In this document: positions 53,675 through 62,490 of the stretch, in pieces
How the letters are laid out: each line of letters begins with the position of its first letter
Position numbering within the stretch: the first letter of the stretch is position 1
NCBI GenBank assembly: GCA_002409595.1
Contig: DHNQ01000010.1
Location: forward strand, 200,450-264,449
DNA from: Dysgonomonas sp. UBA5412
GTDB taxonomy: Bacteria > Bacteroidota > Bacteroidia > Bacteroidales > Dysgonomonadaceae
Length of the DNA stretch: 64,000 nucleotides
Reading direction: 5' to 3'
Program-made: the position numbers and the translations under genes
The notes under the pieces: generated by a model
Told to the model about the DNA's origin: nothing
The model's input: only the letters and a program-made list of their open reading frames with translations
Database searches by the model: none

Positions 53675-55531
53675 TTAATCAGTAATGTTTAGAATTTGTT
53701 CCCCTGCGGTATTCAGCACTTTCAGGCGAAGTTCATCCTCCTCTTTAGAAAGAATCATAACTGTTCCATCTTTTGTTGACTTTCCTCCTCCTATAATAAC
53801 GGGGAAGTTGTTATTCAAGCTATGTTTAGGATGATAAGCAAATTTATGTGTATGACCATGTATACTCAAATCGAAAGGAGCAGATTTTAATAATGGATGC
53901 CATAATTCCAAGCCTGGATTATAACTGTTTTGAGACATTCCATAGATCGGAATATGATGAATAAGTACTTTTTTATGAGCATTAATAAAACTCTGATTTT
54001 TAAGCTCGTTTTGTATGAACTCAACCTGATCTTTACGTAACCGAGTAAAATCATTTAGGTTATAATAAACGGAAGTCGAATCGGGTTTATCTTCACCACA
54101 ATCTAACATAACGAATCGTGTATCTCCCCAATTGAATGCTCCATAAGTCTTATTATCTACATAATCGAAAAGATCTCTGAGCCTTATCGAATACGCATTT
54201 CTTATCTCGTGATTGCCTCGTAGATATATGACAGGGTGTTCTGCTGCATTTACTTTTTCATTTATATATGACAGAAAATCAACAGCAGCATCTTCATCCT
54301 TAGGATCATCGACTATATCTCCATTAAAAAAAACAAAGTCATACTTTATATTCTGAACATAAGGGATCAATGTATCCATCAAATTTTTATTCTTATGCAG
54401 ATCGTTGAATATTAACGCAGTAAAGTTGGTGTCACTTGCAGAAGGAAGTTTGAAAGAATATATTTCAGAATATGCTGTTTCTCCAAATTCTTTTTTATAA
54501 GCTTCATATAAGGTCATTTCTCTTGAGCAAGTACGATAAAAATAAGTTTGTCCCAGATCTAAATTATTCAATCGTATTTTATGTTGTTTATTATAACATA
54601 CCACCTGTCCATCGACCAAAGTTTCAGCTTTAGTCCAGTTTTTTTTATCTTTACTGTATTCTACCCAACTATGCACCGGAACATTGGTCAACCATGACAC
54701 AGTAATACCATTATTGGTCGGATTTTGCAGGTATGGCTTTGTTCTGAATATATCTGTTTTATTTGCAGCCAATCTCACGTCTACAAACAAAGGTTTATGG
54801 TCTGAAGCCATTTCCTCATCAACAACTTGTCTCGAAAGAACAGAGTATGCGCTTCCGTTATTATAACCATAAATAAAATCAATACATCTTCTGTTATTTC
54901 CACTTCCAATGGTAGATTGTTTAGGATTATTAAGAATGGTGAATTTCGCAGATAGAGTGTTTTGCATCATACTGCCTATGGTGTCATTCATATCTCCGGC
55001 TAAGAATATCGGTTTGCTTATTTCTTTAACGGCATTAAATATAATTGGTACAGATGCAATACGATCCTCTTCGGTCAACGAAAAATGAGTGCAGCACAAC
55101 ACGTATTTAGAAAATTCTACAATTAATAGTAATCGCTTTTCTTCTCTACCCGGTAATCTTACAGTCCTGGAACTCAATGGTTTTTCTTTTGATAAGATTC
55201 CTATTCCGTATTTTCCTCCTTTATAGTCGATAGATGCTCCATAAGTCGGATGCATCAATGTACGATCTGACAATTCTTTCAAAACAAAATCTTTATTGCG
55301 TAGGGTTACACTATCCAGCTCCTGCAATGCAACTACATCAGGTGCAACATCTGATATTACATTTGCTATTCTGTCATAACTTGTAATCCCATCCATTCCA
55401 ATACAATTGTGTATATTGTAAGATAAGATTCTGATTGAGTTCTCTTCTTGTGGAAACCGATCGGATTGTGCTATAACCGATATGCAACTAACAAATAGAG
55501 CGATGAAATAGAATGTGATCTTTTTTTTCAT
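53675..55531 (-). CDS. Endonuclease/exonuclease/phosphatase - metallophosphoesterase fusion
   Basis: 618 residues with a signal peptide. Residues about 30-255 form an EEP domain: RILSYNIHNC, VVALQELDS, FLAGDMNDT and SDHKPLFVDV supply the metal and catalytic residues. A fibronectin-like/purple-acid-phosphatase N-type domain follows (TKPYLQNPTNNGITVSWLTN, about 262-350). The C-terminal metallophosphoesterase has LIFNDLHKN, FFNGDIVDDP, YLRGNHEIR and SIHGHTHKFAY, a complete di-metal site. Such a protein could cut a phosphodiester and then the phosphomonoester. It lies 104 nt after a susD gene on the same strand, so its substrate probably enters through that SusC/D pair. Confidence 0.9.
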   Translation of the reverse strand: MKKKITFYFIALFVSCISVIAQSDRFPQEENSIRILSYNIHNCIGMDGITSYDRIANVISDVAPDVVALQELDSVTLRNKDFVLKELSDRTLMHPTYGASIDYKGGKYGIGILSKEKPLSSRTVRLPGREEKRLLLIVEFSKYVLCCTHFSLTEEDRIASVPIIFNAVKEISKPIFLAGDMNDTIGSMMQNTLSAKFTILNNPKQSTIGSGNNRRCIDFIYGYNNGSAYSVLSRQVVDEEMASDHKPLFVDVRLAANKTDIFRTKPYLQNPTNNGITVSWLTNVPVHSWVEYSKDKKNWTKAETLVDGQVVCYNKQHKIRLNNLDLGQTYFYRTCSREMTLYEAYKKEFGETAYSEIYSFKLPSASDTNFTALIFNDLHKNKNLMDTLIPYVQNIKYDFVFFNGDIVDDPKDEDAAVDFLSYINEKVNAAEHPVIYLRGNHEIRNAYSIRLRDLFDYVDNKTYGAFNWGDTRFVMLDCGEDKPDSTSVYYNLNDFTRLRKDQVEFIQNELKNQSFINAHKKVLIHHIPIYGMSQNSYNPGLELWHPLLKSAPFDLSIHGHTHKFAYHPKHSLNNNFPVIIGGGKSTKDGTVMILSKEEDELRLKVLNTAGEQILNITD

Positions 55532-55635
55532 TTTTGTTTTATTCTTTTTATTAAGTAAATCTGTATCGAAAATTACAACTTTAATTGCAAATATTTCGAT
55601 ACAGATAATACTAAAGAGTGATTATGTTGACTTCC

Positions 55636-57384
55636 TTATTCTACACCGTCTTCCCATCCCGGGTTTTGAGTGAGATTCTTATTTAGTAAACGCTCTTGAA
55701 TTGGAATAGGATATAGATAATCTTTGTTTTCATTCCATTTCTTCTTTATCTGTGGGTTGACAACGATGTTGCCACTTTTGCCATTTTCCAATTTGATATC
55801 ACTGTTCAATTTCAAATATTGTATATTTCCTAAGTCGGGCTTTGTGCTTTCATATATACATACATCCGGCTTAGAGTCTCCATCTAAATCAAAGCCTCCT
55901 ACAGAAGGAAAATACATTCCTTTAAACTGTTCAGCAAAGACTGAAGCCGCTTTCCAACGCATAATATCATCCCATCTGAAATTTTCCATTACTAATTCAA
56001 TCCCTCTTTCTCTTCTAATTTCCAGTATAACCCCCTTGTTTGTTCCTGAAACAGACTTGTATAAGTTTGCTAAATACGGATCGGGAGTTGCATTTGCAAC
56101 AGACAAGTTCAGATTAGGCATTCCGACCCTATCTCTTAAAAGTTTGATAGAGTTGTCAATGTCCTGTTGAGTTAAATTTCCTCTCTCAGCTTTAGCTTCC
56201 GCATAATTTAGTAATATTTCAGCATATCTGAATATTGGCATCGCATTACAAGCCTTGTTGTAAGTGTCATACTGTCTTCCTGCAACAAATTTTATAAGCT
56301 GATAGCCGGTAACGGTAGAGCCAAATTCGGGAACTAATGTATCTGTTTCTCCAATACGTGTATATCCCGGAGTTCTGATGGTTTGAGATAAGCGCAGATC
56401 TCTATCTTTTACCTCGTCTGTATAAAACATTGTAGCATATCCCGCTTTGTCGGTAAATCGGCTTCCGTCTTTCATCAGATAGCTATTTACCAATCGTTTT
56501 TCAAGACCGGGTTTGCCATACGAAGCTGTCATCGTATAATAATTGACATTATGATATACCTGAAGCCCATCGCTGAAGTTTCTTGCCAGTATAACCTCAT
56601 TTTCTATTGGCTCTATAGATGCAAATAGGTTTAAGTAATCCGACTCGGGTTTTCCTGTCGAATAGATGGAATATCCACTCTTTTGTATCAATATCCCGGA
56701 TGCTTCGATCGACTTATCAAGCAATGCTTCTGCCCCCGAAAGTTTAAACTCGGTATGATATTTTCTGAAAGTTCCTTCGAACAAACAAATTCTTGATTTG
56801 AGAGCTAAAGCAGTCCATTTTGAAATCTCATTAGGAGTCTTTTTCTCGGGCAGATTTGCTATGGCAAATTCCAGATCTGTCAGAATATTGTCTATTACTA
56901 CCGTTCGCGAGTCTCGTGGCTTTGTCAAGGCTTCGCTGTCGGTTTCGGTAATAACTTTGTCGTACCAAGGCACATCTCCAAATTGTTTTACCATATCAAA
57001 ATAAAAATAGGCTCTGAAGAAACGTGCTACTGCATCGTATCGGTTACGCGCCTTTTCATCAGGACAATTGCCGGAGCGTTCGAGATAAAAGTTTATATTT
57101 CGGAGATTGCCCCATGACCATCCCCCTCCCGATGTAGGAACACTCCGTGTACCCTGTATTTCGGATGGTATACTACTTTTAATAATATTGTCCACCGATT
57201 CGTCATAAACACCCTCACCGGAAGGCAACATACCATAAAAAGAGTTGGTGTATAGTTTCAGATCATTCTCTGTTTTGAAGTAGATAGAAGGATCTATCGA
57301 ATCCGTTGGTAACTGATCTAGTTCTGAGCAAGCCTGTAGGATAAAGCTCAGGCCGATTAAATAAAATAAATATATTCTTTTCAT
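55636..57384 (-). CDS. SusD/RagB-family lipoprotein (second locus)
   Basis: 582 residues with lipobox FILQACSELDQLP. Conserved SusD segments are ARFFRAYFYFDMVKQFGDVP near the N-terminus, FRYAEILLNYAEAKAERGNL, and RRERGIELVMENFRWDDIMR before the C-terminus, which ends LNKNLTQNPGWEDGVE. It is the lid partner of the SusC encoded 12 nt upstream. The phosphatase fusion that follows suggests a phosphorylated ligand (inference). Confidence 0.95.
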   Translation of the reverse strand: MKRIYLFYLIGLSFILQACSELDQLPTDSIDPSIYFKTENDLKLYTNSFYGMLPSGEGVYDESVDNIIKSSIPSEIQGTRSVPTSGGGWSWGNLRNINFYLERSGNCPDEKARNRYDAVARFFRAYFYFDMVKQFGDVPWYDKVITETDSEALTKPRDSRTVVIDNILTDLEFAIANLPEKKTPNEISKWTALALKSRICLFEGTFRKYHTEFKLSGAEALLDKSIEASGILIQKSGYSIYSTGKPESDYLNLFASIEPIENEVILARNFSDGLQVYHNVNYYTMTASYGKPGLEKRLVNSYLMKDGSRFTDKAGYATMFYTDEVKDRDLRLSQTIRTPGYTRIGETDTLVPEFGSTVTGYQLIKFVAGRQYDTYNKACNAMPIFRYAEILLNYAEAKAERGNLTQQDIDNSIKLLRDRVGMPNLNLSVANATPDPYLANLYKSVSGTNKGVILEIRRERGIELVMENFRWDDIMRWKAASVFAEQFKGMYFPSVGGFDLDGDSKPDVCIYESTKPDLGNIQYLKLNSDIKLENGKSGNIVVNPQIKKKWNENKDYLYPIPIQERLLNKNLTQNPGWEDGVE

Positions 57385-57396
57385 TGTGTTTTTACT

Positions 57397-60300
57397 TTAA
57401 AATTTAATATCTAAACCGATAGATATAGTTTTTGATAAAGGATAAGTACGACCATTGCTGTCAGCAATCGGTTGTTCCGGATCTATATAGTCAGTTTCCA
57501 AAGGAGTCCATGTAAATAAGTTTTCTCCACTAAAGTACACTCTGCATTTTTGTAAACCGACTTTACGTATGATTTGATCTGGTAGAGAATAGCCTACAAC
57601 CAAATTTTTGAGGCGTAGATAACCTATATTCTGAATATATTTATTGTTTGGAACCCCCAAAGGTCCGGATGCACCAAGAGCAGTGTATGCCCTTAGGGTA
57701 GGGAAGTATGAATCTTTATTATCCTCTGTCCAAAGCAGGCTTTCAAAATCTTTAGGCAAGAAAGAATAGTATGGACGAGAGAATGGTCCCCAATATTTAT
57801 CAGCATTAGCTCCCGGATACCAGTCTCTTTTTCCTATCCCTTGGAAGAAAACGGAGAGGTCGATATTATTCCAGTTCAGGTTTGTACCGAAAGAGTAATT
57901 ATAGCGAGGCTCAGAATTTCCTATTTTTACCAGATCGCCATGATCATTAACTGTGTTTTGTCCTTTGGTTATCTTTTTATTGCCATCCAGATCTACAAAT
58001 TTTATATCTCCGCCCCTTAGTCGTGCCCAGTCGCCCGAAGCATTATCCACATTATCTCCAAATAGAGATTGATCTACATCCCAGGCTGCGGCTTCCTCGT
58101 CCGAATTAAAGAATCCATCAATTTTAAAACCCCATATCTCACCCCATTCTTTTCCCTCGTAATGATTGGTTAAGAGTTTGTTAGGATTGTCAAATCTTGT
58201 TATTTTCGATTTAGCATCTCCCAGCGATGCAAACACCTCATAGCTTAACGGTTTACCTCCCAGGTTTATCTGATCGCTCCATCTTACGGTTACTTCATAA
58301 CCTCTTGTTCTGAGGTCTCCTGCATTTTGTTTTGGAGAGCTGGCTCCATATACGGCAGGTAATGTTGCCCCGGGTATTAACATGTCCTTAGTATCGCGTA
58401 CATACCAATCGCCGGTAAAACTCAACCTGTTTTTTAATAGTCCCAGATCTAAACCTATATTTGTTGTTGTGGCTTTCTCCCAAGTCAGGTCTATTGCTAT
58501 CGGACTAGGAGCACTGACTGTCTGAGTCTTATTGCCATTCATTATCCAATTGCTCAACCCCATGTTGAGAGAAGATATATAAGGATAATAATTGGCAGAT
58601 GTATTGCTGTTTCCTATCAGCTGATTGCCAAGGGTACCATACGAGGCTCTTATTTTGACATTATCTATTGAATTTTTTATATTCTTGAAAAATTGTTCCT
58701 CACTTATTCTCCATGCTCCGGAAAATGAAGGAAAGAATCCAAATCTGTTTCCTTTTTTATATCGGGAAGTTCCGTCATATCGACCATTTACTTCTAAAAG
58801 ATATCTGTCGTTATAGTTATAAGCTGTTCTGAAGAATGCTCCGAACAAGGTGTATTTATAACTTCCACCTCCGACTTCCATATCACCCGTTCCCAGATTC
58901 AGATCATTTAATGTTTGCGACAGAAGATTTTTTCTCGATCCCATCAGGCGTTGATGCTCTTGGCTCTCATAGTTTATACCTCCCGTAAATGAGATATTAT
59001 GTTTGCCAAATAAGTTCGAATAGTTAGCATAAGCATTTGCTACATGCATGGGGTCAAACCACATGGTCTTTGTATATTTATCGGTATTGTAATTAGGTAC
59101 ATCTTGCAGAATACCCGGTTCGATAGAATATTTTACAACAGTTGCACGATACCAATCGTCAGCTATATAATGTGAATACGTATAGTCGGCATTGATTGTA
59201 AGCTCTTTTATTGGTTTTAGCTCTATCCCTGTTGTTGTCTGAAACTCATGAATCTTCTTTTCTCCTTTAGAATTTCCATCAGCCAATAGTGCCAGAGATC
59301 CGTCACCTATCGAATAATTATTTTTTAAAGTATTATAGGAGGCTGTTCCATCCGGATTGAATGGGGCATAAGCAGGTAATGCATGCACTGTTATATTTGT
59401 GAAATTACTATTTCCACCACCTTCTTTTCCATAATATTCATATTTTTTATCATAATATTGAGTATTATTTGTCAATCTTAAGAATGGAAATATTTGTGCA
59501 CTTATTTTACTGCGGAAGTTATAAGATTGGAATTTATCCTCATTTATTTTCATAATACCATCTTTGGTATAAAAATTACCGGATAGCATGAAGTTGAGCT
59601 TGTCATTTCCTCCCGAAACGTTTACATTGTGAGATTGAGAATATTGATTCTTTGTAAACATTGTATTCCACCAGTCATAATTTCCGTAATAGTTATAAAT
59701 ATCTTTTCCATTCACATTTTTGATAACGACCCATGGACGTGAAGGGTCTTCGGTGGTGTCATATCTGCGAGCTTCTAACTCTGCATAGTCTTCTTCTGTA
59801 TATCGGGTATATGTGTTCCCTTTGCTTCTCAGAAAGGCTTCGTCATTCAACCGAACTGATTCATAGCCATTGGTGAGAAATTTTGTACTTACAGTTGGGC
59901 TTGAAGATGCAAAGAAGCCATTGTATGAAATACTCATCTTGCCTTCTTTAGCATTTTTTGTTGTGATCAGAATGACCCCAAACGCACCACGGGCTCCATA
60001 TATGGCAGATGCAGCAGCATCTTTGAGTACAGAAATTGATTCAATGTCATTCGGGTTTATACGATTCATATCACCCGGAATTCCATCTATAAGGACTAAA
60101 GGTCCTCCTCCGTTGATGGATGTAAGCCCTCTTACATTTATACTTCCTCCGGTTCCGGGTTCTCCACCCGAGAATGTGATGTTCACATTGGGCATTTTTC
60201 CTTGTATGGCTTGTGCTACATTTGCCACAGGTCTGTTTTCCAATTCTTTTGCAGAGATATTGTCTACTGCTCCGGTTAGGTTTACTTTCTTTTGTGTTCC

Positions 60301-60717
60301 ATATCCGACTACAACAATATCATCCAAGAGTTGAGCATTTTCTTCAAGAACTATGTTGTATGTGTTCTCTTCATTTATTTTTACCTCTTTTCGATTAAAA
60401 CCTATCATCGAAAATTCGATAGTTGCTCCGATGGAAGTATTTAATATGTACTTTCCGTCAATGTCTGTTGAAATACCATTTGTAGATCCTTTTTCTACTA
60501 CATTGACACCTATCAGAGGCGCTCCTGAAATGTCAGTTACAATACCTGTAATCTTTTTAGGTGTTTGTTTCTGAAGATTTTCGTTTTTAACATGTGTTTC
60601 ATTTTTAGTAAAGGGAGTTGAAGAATCATCTTTCGATAATATCTTGGCCTGAACTCCGCTCATACTAAAGAATGCAATGCATATAAATACGCATCGATAA
60701 TAGTAAGAAATAGCCAT
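57397..60717 (-). CDS. SusC/RagA TonB-dependent transporter (no STN domain)
   Basis: 1106 residues. A signal peptide (ends VQAK) is followed directly by the carboxypeptidase-like domain (GIVTDISGAPLIGVNVVEKG), a TonB box region (LDDIVVVGYGTQKKVNLTGA), the plug (GLTSINGGGPLVLIDGIPGD) and the barrel, ending SKTISIGLDIKF. Unlike the other SusC in this window it lacks the STN signalling domain, and no sigma/FecR pair is beside it, so regulation must differ. With the susD gene and the phosphodiesterase/phosphatase it forms a three-gene operon. Confidence 0.95.
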   Translation of the reverse strand: MAISYYYRCVFICIAFFSMSGVQAKILSKDDSSTPFTKNETHVKNENLQKQTPKKITGIVTDISGAPLIGVNVVEKGSTNGISTDIDGKYILNTSIGATIEFSMIGFNRKEVKINEENTYNIVLEENAQLLDDIVVVGYGTQKKVNLTGAVDNISAKELENRPVANVAQAIQGKMPNVNITFSGGEPGTGGSINVRGLTSINGGGPLVLIDGIPGDMNRINPNDIESISVLKDAAASAIYGARGAFGVILITTKNAKEGKMSISYNGFFASSSPTVSTKFLTNGYESVRLNDEAFLRSKGNTYTRYTEEDYAELEARRYDTTEDPSRPWVVIKNVNGKDIYNYYGNYDWWNTMFTKNQYSQSHNVNVSGGNDKLNFMLSGNFYTKDGIMKINEDKFQSYNFRSKISAQIFPFLRLTNNTQYYDKKYEYYGKEGGGNSNFTNITVHALPAYAPFNPDGTASYNTLKNNYSIGDGSLALLADGNSKGEKKIHEFQTTTGIELKPIKELTINADYTYSHYIADDWYRATVVKYSIEPGILQDVPNYNTDKYTKTMWFDPMHVANAYANYSNLFGKHNISFTGGINYESQEHQRLMGSRKNLLSQTLNDLNLGTGDMEVGGGSYKYTLFGAFFRTAYNYNDRYLLEVNGRYDGTSRYKKGNRFGFFPSFSGAWRISEEQFFKNIKNSIDNVKIRASYGTLGNQLIGNSNTSANYYPYISSLNMGLSNWIMNGNKTQTVSAPSPIAIDLTWEKATTTNIGLDLGLLKNRLSFTGDWYVRDTKDMLIPGATLPAVYGASSPKQNAGDLRTRGYEVTVRWSDQINLGGKPLSYEVFASLGDAKSKITRFDNPNKLLTNHYEGKEWGEIWGFKIDGFFNSDEEAAAWDVDQSLFGDNVDNASGDWARLRGGDIKFVDLDGNKKITKGQNTVNDHGDLVKIGNSEPRYNYSFGTNLNWNNIDLSVFFQGIGKRDWYPGANADKYWGPFSRPYYSFLPKDFESLLWTEDNKDSYFPTLRAYTALGASGPLGVPNNKYIQNIGYLRLKNLVVGYSLPDQIIRKVGLQKCRVYFSGENLFTWTPLETDYIDPEQPIADSNGRTYPLSKTISIGLDIKF

Positions 60718-61179
60718 AGTTTTCCAAATTAAATTTTTTGTTGAAAATTGAATAGATAGTATATTGAGACTTATTACTTCATTTCGCTGGCAAATCTCTT
60801 TAATAATTATTATGATACGGTTACTGCTATATTTAATTTTGATTAATTCGATAATAACATTATTGTTAACTTTTTATTTTATGTATTTGTGGTCAAGTGG
60901 TTTATAATTAATTGGTTATTTGTTTTATGCGGATGTTTTTATTCTTTGTAGTGAGTAGTTCTTTTATTTTTTAATTAAGTAGTATATAGATTGTTATGAT
61001 GTGATTTAACAGTTGTTAAGCTTGAGCTTAACTTTATGTGTTTCTGAAATGATATGGCTCTATGTCTAATTTTTTTAATTTAGAATAAATAACATATCTA
61101 TCGTCCTTTTTTATTGATATAGTATAGCCATGTCTTATTATTGATATAAATTTCGACATCTTTTCAAATAAATAAATAT
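60718..61179. other. Intergenic region between divergent susC and thioesterase
   Basis: 462 bp, very A/T-rich, with stops in all frames. It must hold the promoters of the susC operon (minus) and the thioesterase (plus). I see no exact TAnnTTTG with a proper -33 partner on either strand, nor a terminator like the one in front of the other susC. Confidence 0.5.
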
Positions 61180-61623
61180 ATGGAAACTAAAACAGTTAAA
61201 AGTTCTTCAACCTCTCTAACAACATATCATCTTGTCAGAGGGATGGATTTAAATCATCATGGAACTCTATTTGCCGGTAAGGCTGCCTTGCTTTTTGTCG
61301 AATCGGGGTTTATTGTTTCATCTTTAGCTCTCAACACAAAAGAAATAGTCTGCTTAAGAATACATGGCATGCTTTTCAAACGTCCGATACAATCGGGGGA
61401 TACTATTGGGCTTACAAGTCAGATTATATACTCTGGGAGAACAAGTGTAGGTGTATATGTCCGAGTATTTGTACAACCATCAAAAGAACATGTGGTGGAT
61501 GGTTTCCTTACCTTCGTGAAAGCCGATGAGACAACGCATAAATCTGTCCCACATGGAATAAGTATAGAAGTAGACGATGAAGAGTCCGCTATTTTGCAAA
61601 AAAAATATTTACAGGATAAATAA
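61180..61623 (+). CDS. Acyl-CoA thioesterase, hotdog fold (YciA/BFIT type)
   Basis: 147 residues. VRGMDLNHHGTLFAGKAALL corresponds to the family's P-x-x-x-N-x-x-G-x-x-F-G-G motif region, with the Asn, His and Gly around the active site; Glu in LFVESGFIVSS is the likely catalytic acid. The enzyme hydrolyses acyl-CoA in the cytoplasm. It converges on another thioesterase gene, with a shared terminator between. Confidence 0.85.
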   Translation: METKTVKSSSTSLTTYHLVRGMDLNHHGTLFAGKAALLFVESGFIVSSLALNTKEIVCLRIHGMLFKRPIQSGDTIGLTSQIIYSGRTSVGVYVRVFVQPSKEHVVDGFLTFVKADETTHKSVPHGISIEVDDEESAILQKKYLQDK

Positions 61624-61660
61624 TTCATTAATTAGCATATTGTCTATCGAACATAGAATT

Positions 61661-61692
61661 GAAAAAGGACTTCATATTTGGAGTCCTTTTTC
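61661..61692. terminator. Bidirectional terminator between two thioesterase genes
   Basis: GAAAAAGGACT and AGTCCTTTTTC are perfect 11-bp complements with a 10-nt loop, and both strands have T runs in the arms. Confidence 0.8.
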
Positions 61693-61741
61693 GTTTACAA
61701 AACAAAGTTATTAAGTTGTTTCTTTTGAATAATAAGGTTGG

Positions 61742-62179
61742 TTACAGTTTCTTCTTGCGTAAGTCTTTACCTTCATAAGCACATATTGCTTCAATCCATT
61801 CTTCGTTAAGCGGTTTTGATTTATGTGCAATTAAATCGTATGTAACCATCACTGAACGGCAAACACATTTTACTTCTTTTGTGTCATTGCTGATAACTTG
61901 TTGAGCCAATTCAAAACTTTTTGTGCCGATGCTTGTCACAGCTGTTTGTACCGATACGTGATCGGTGCTAAATATTTGTGATATAAAATCCACATCAATA
62001 TGAACTACTACAATAGCATCTTTCTCCCAATCTACATTTGGACATACCGAAGCAAAATATTCAGTCTTTCCTAAGTCATAGAATGATAAATAAATAGAGT
62101 TGTTGATATGTCCGAATTTGTCGACGTCATTGAATCGTATTTGGAGAGGCAAAGTGTGTTTGAATACTATTTCTTCCAT
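61742..62179 (-). CDS. 4HBT-type acyl-CoA thioesterase
   Basis: 145 residues, normal size for YbgC/4HBT proteins. LQIRFNDVDKFGHINNSIYL has the family active-site block, with the catalytic Asp in NDVDKFGHINN. The rest follows the hotdog strand order. The substrate is probably a short or medium acyl-CoA, not decidable here. A -7 like box (CAAAGTTA at 62205-62212 on plus) is 26 nt upstream. The two hotdog genes face each other but belong to different subfamilies. Confidence 0.87.
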   Translation of the reverse strand: MEEIVFKHTLPLQIRFNDVDKFGHINNSIYLSFYDLGKTEYFASVCPNVDWEKDAIVVVHIDVDFISQIFSTDHVSVQTAVTSIGTKSFELAQQVISNDTKEVKCVCRSVMVTYDLIAHKSKPLNEEWIEAICAYEGKDLRKKKL

Positions 62180-62321
62180 TTTTTTATGTTTCTTTTCTAT
62201 TCGGCAAAGTTAGTATATTCTAGTATAATTTATTTCTTTATAGTTGTATCTTTTTTCAAATAAAAAAGGTAGTAAATCTCGTCCCAAAATAAAAAAATAT
62301 ACTAATTTTATAATACCAAAT

Positions 62322-62394
62322 GCGAAAGTAGCTCAGCTGGTAGAGCACAACCTTCCCAAGGTTGGGGTCGCGGGTTCGAGCCCCGTTTTTCGCT
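62322..62394 (+). tRNA. tRNA-Gly (CCC)
   Basis: 73 nt. The anticodon loop TTCCCAA gives CCC. The acceptor GCGAAAG pairs with TTTTCGC through a G-T pair at the inner end, and the discriminator is T, as usual for tRNA-Gly. No CCA is encoded. It lies 10 nt before tRNA-Leu and is probably cotranscribed. Confidence 0.93.
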
Positions 62395-62404
62395 CTTTGA
62401 ATAA

Positions 62405-62487
62405 GCGCATGTGGCGTAATTGGTAGCCGCGCTGTCTTCAGGTGGCAGTGAACTATGTTCGTGGGGGTTCGAGTCCCTTCATGCGCA
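62405..62487 (+). tRNA. tRNA-Leu (CAG), integration target
   Basis: 83 nt with a long variable arm. The anticodon loop TTCAGGT gives CAG. The acceptor GCGCATG pairs with CATGCGC, and the discriminator is A. The last nine bases are shared with the end of the recombinase gene on the other strand. Confidence 0.92.
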
Positions 62488-62490
62488 CTG
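62465..62490. mobile_element. Probable attachment site and left boundary of an integrated element
   Basis: The stop codon of the serine recombinase (62479-62481) lies within the acceptor arm of tRNA-Leu(CAG). Integrases coded at an element's end and touching a tRNA 3' end are typical of insertion into that tRNA. The exact crossover and the second copy of the repeat cannot be seen, as the element continues beyond 64000. Confidence 0.6.
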
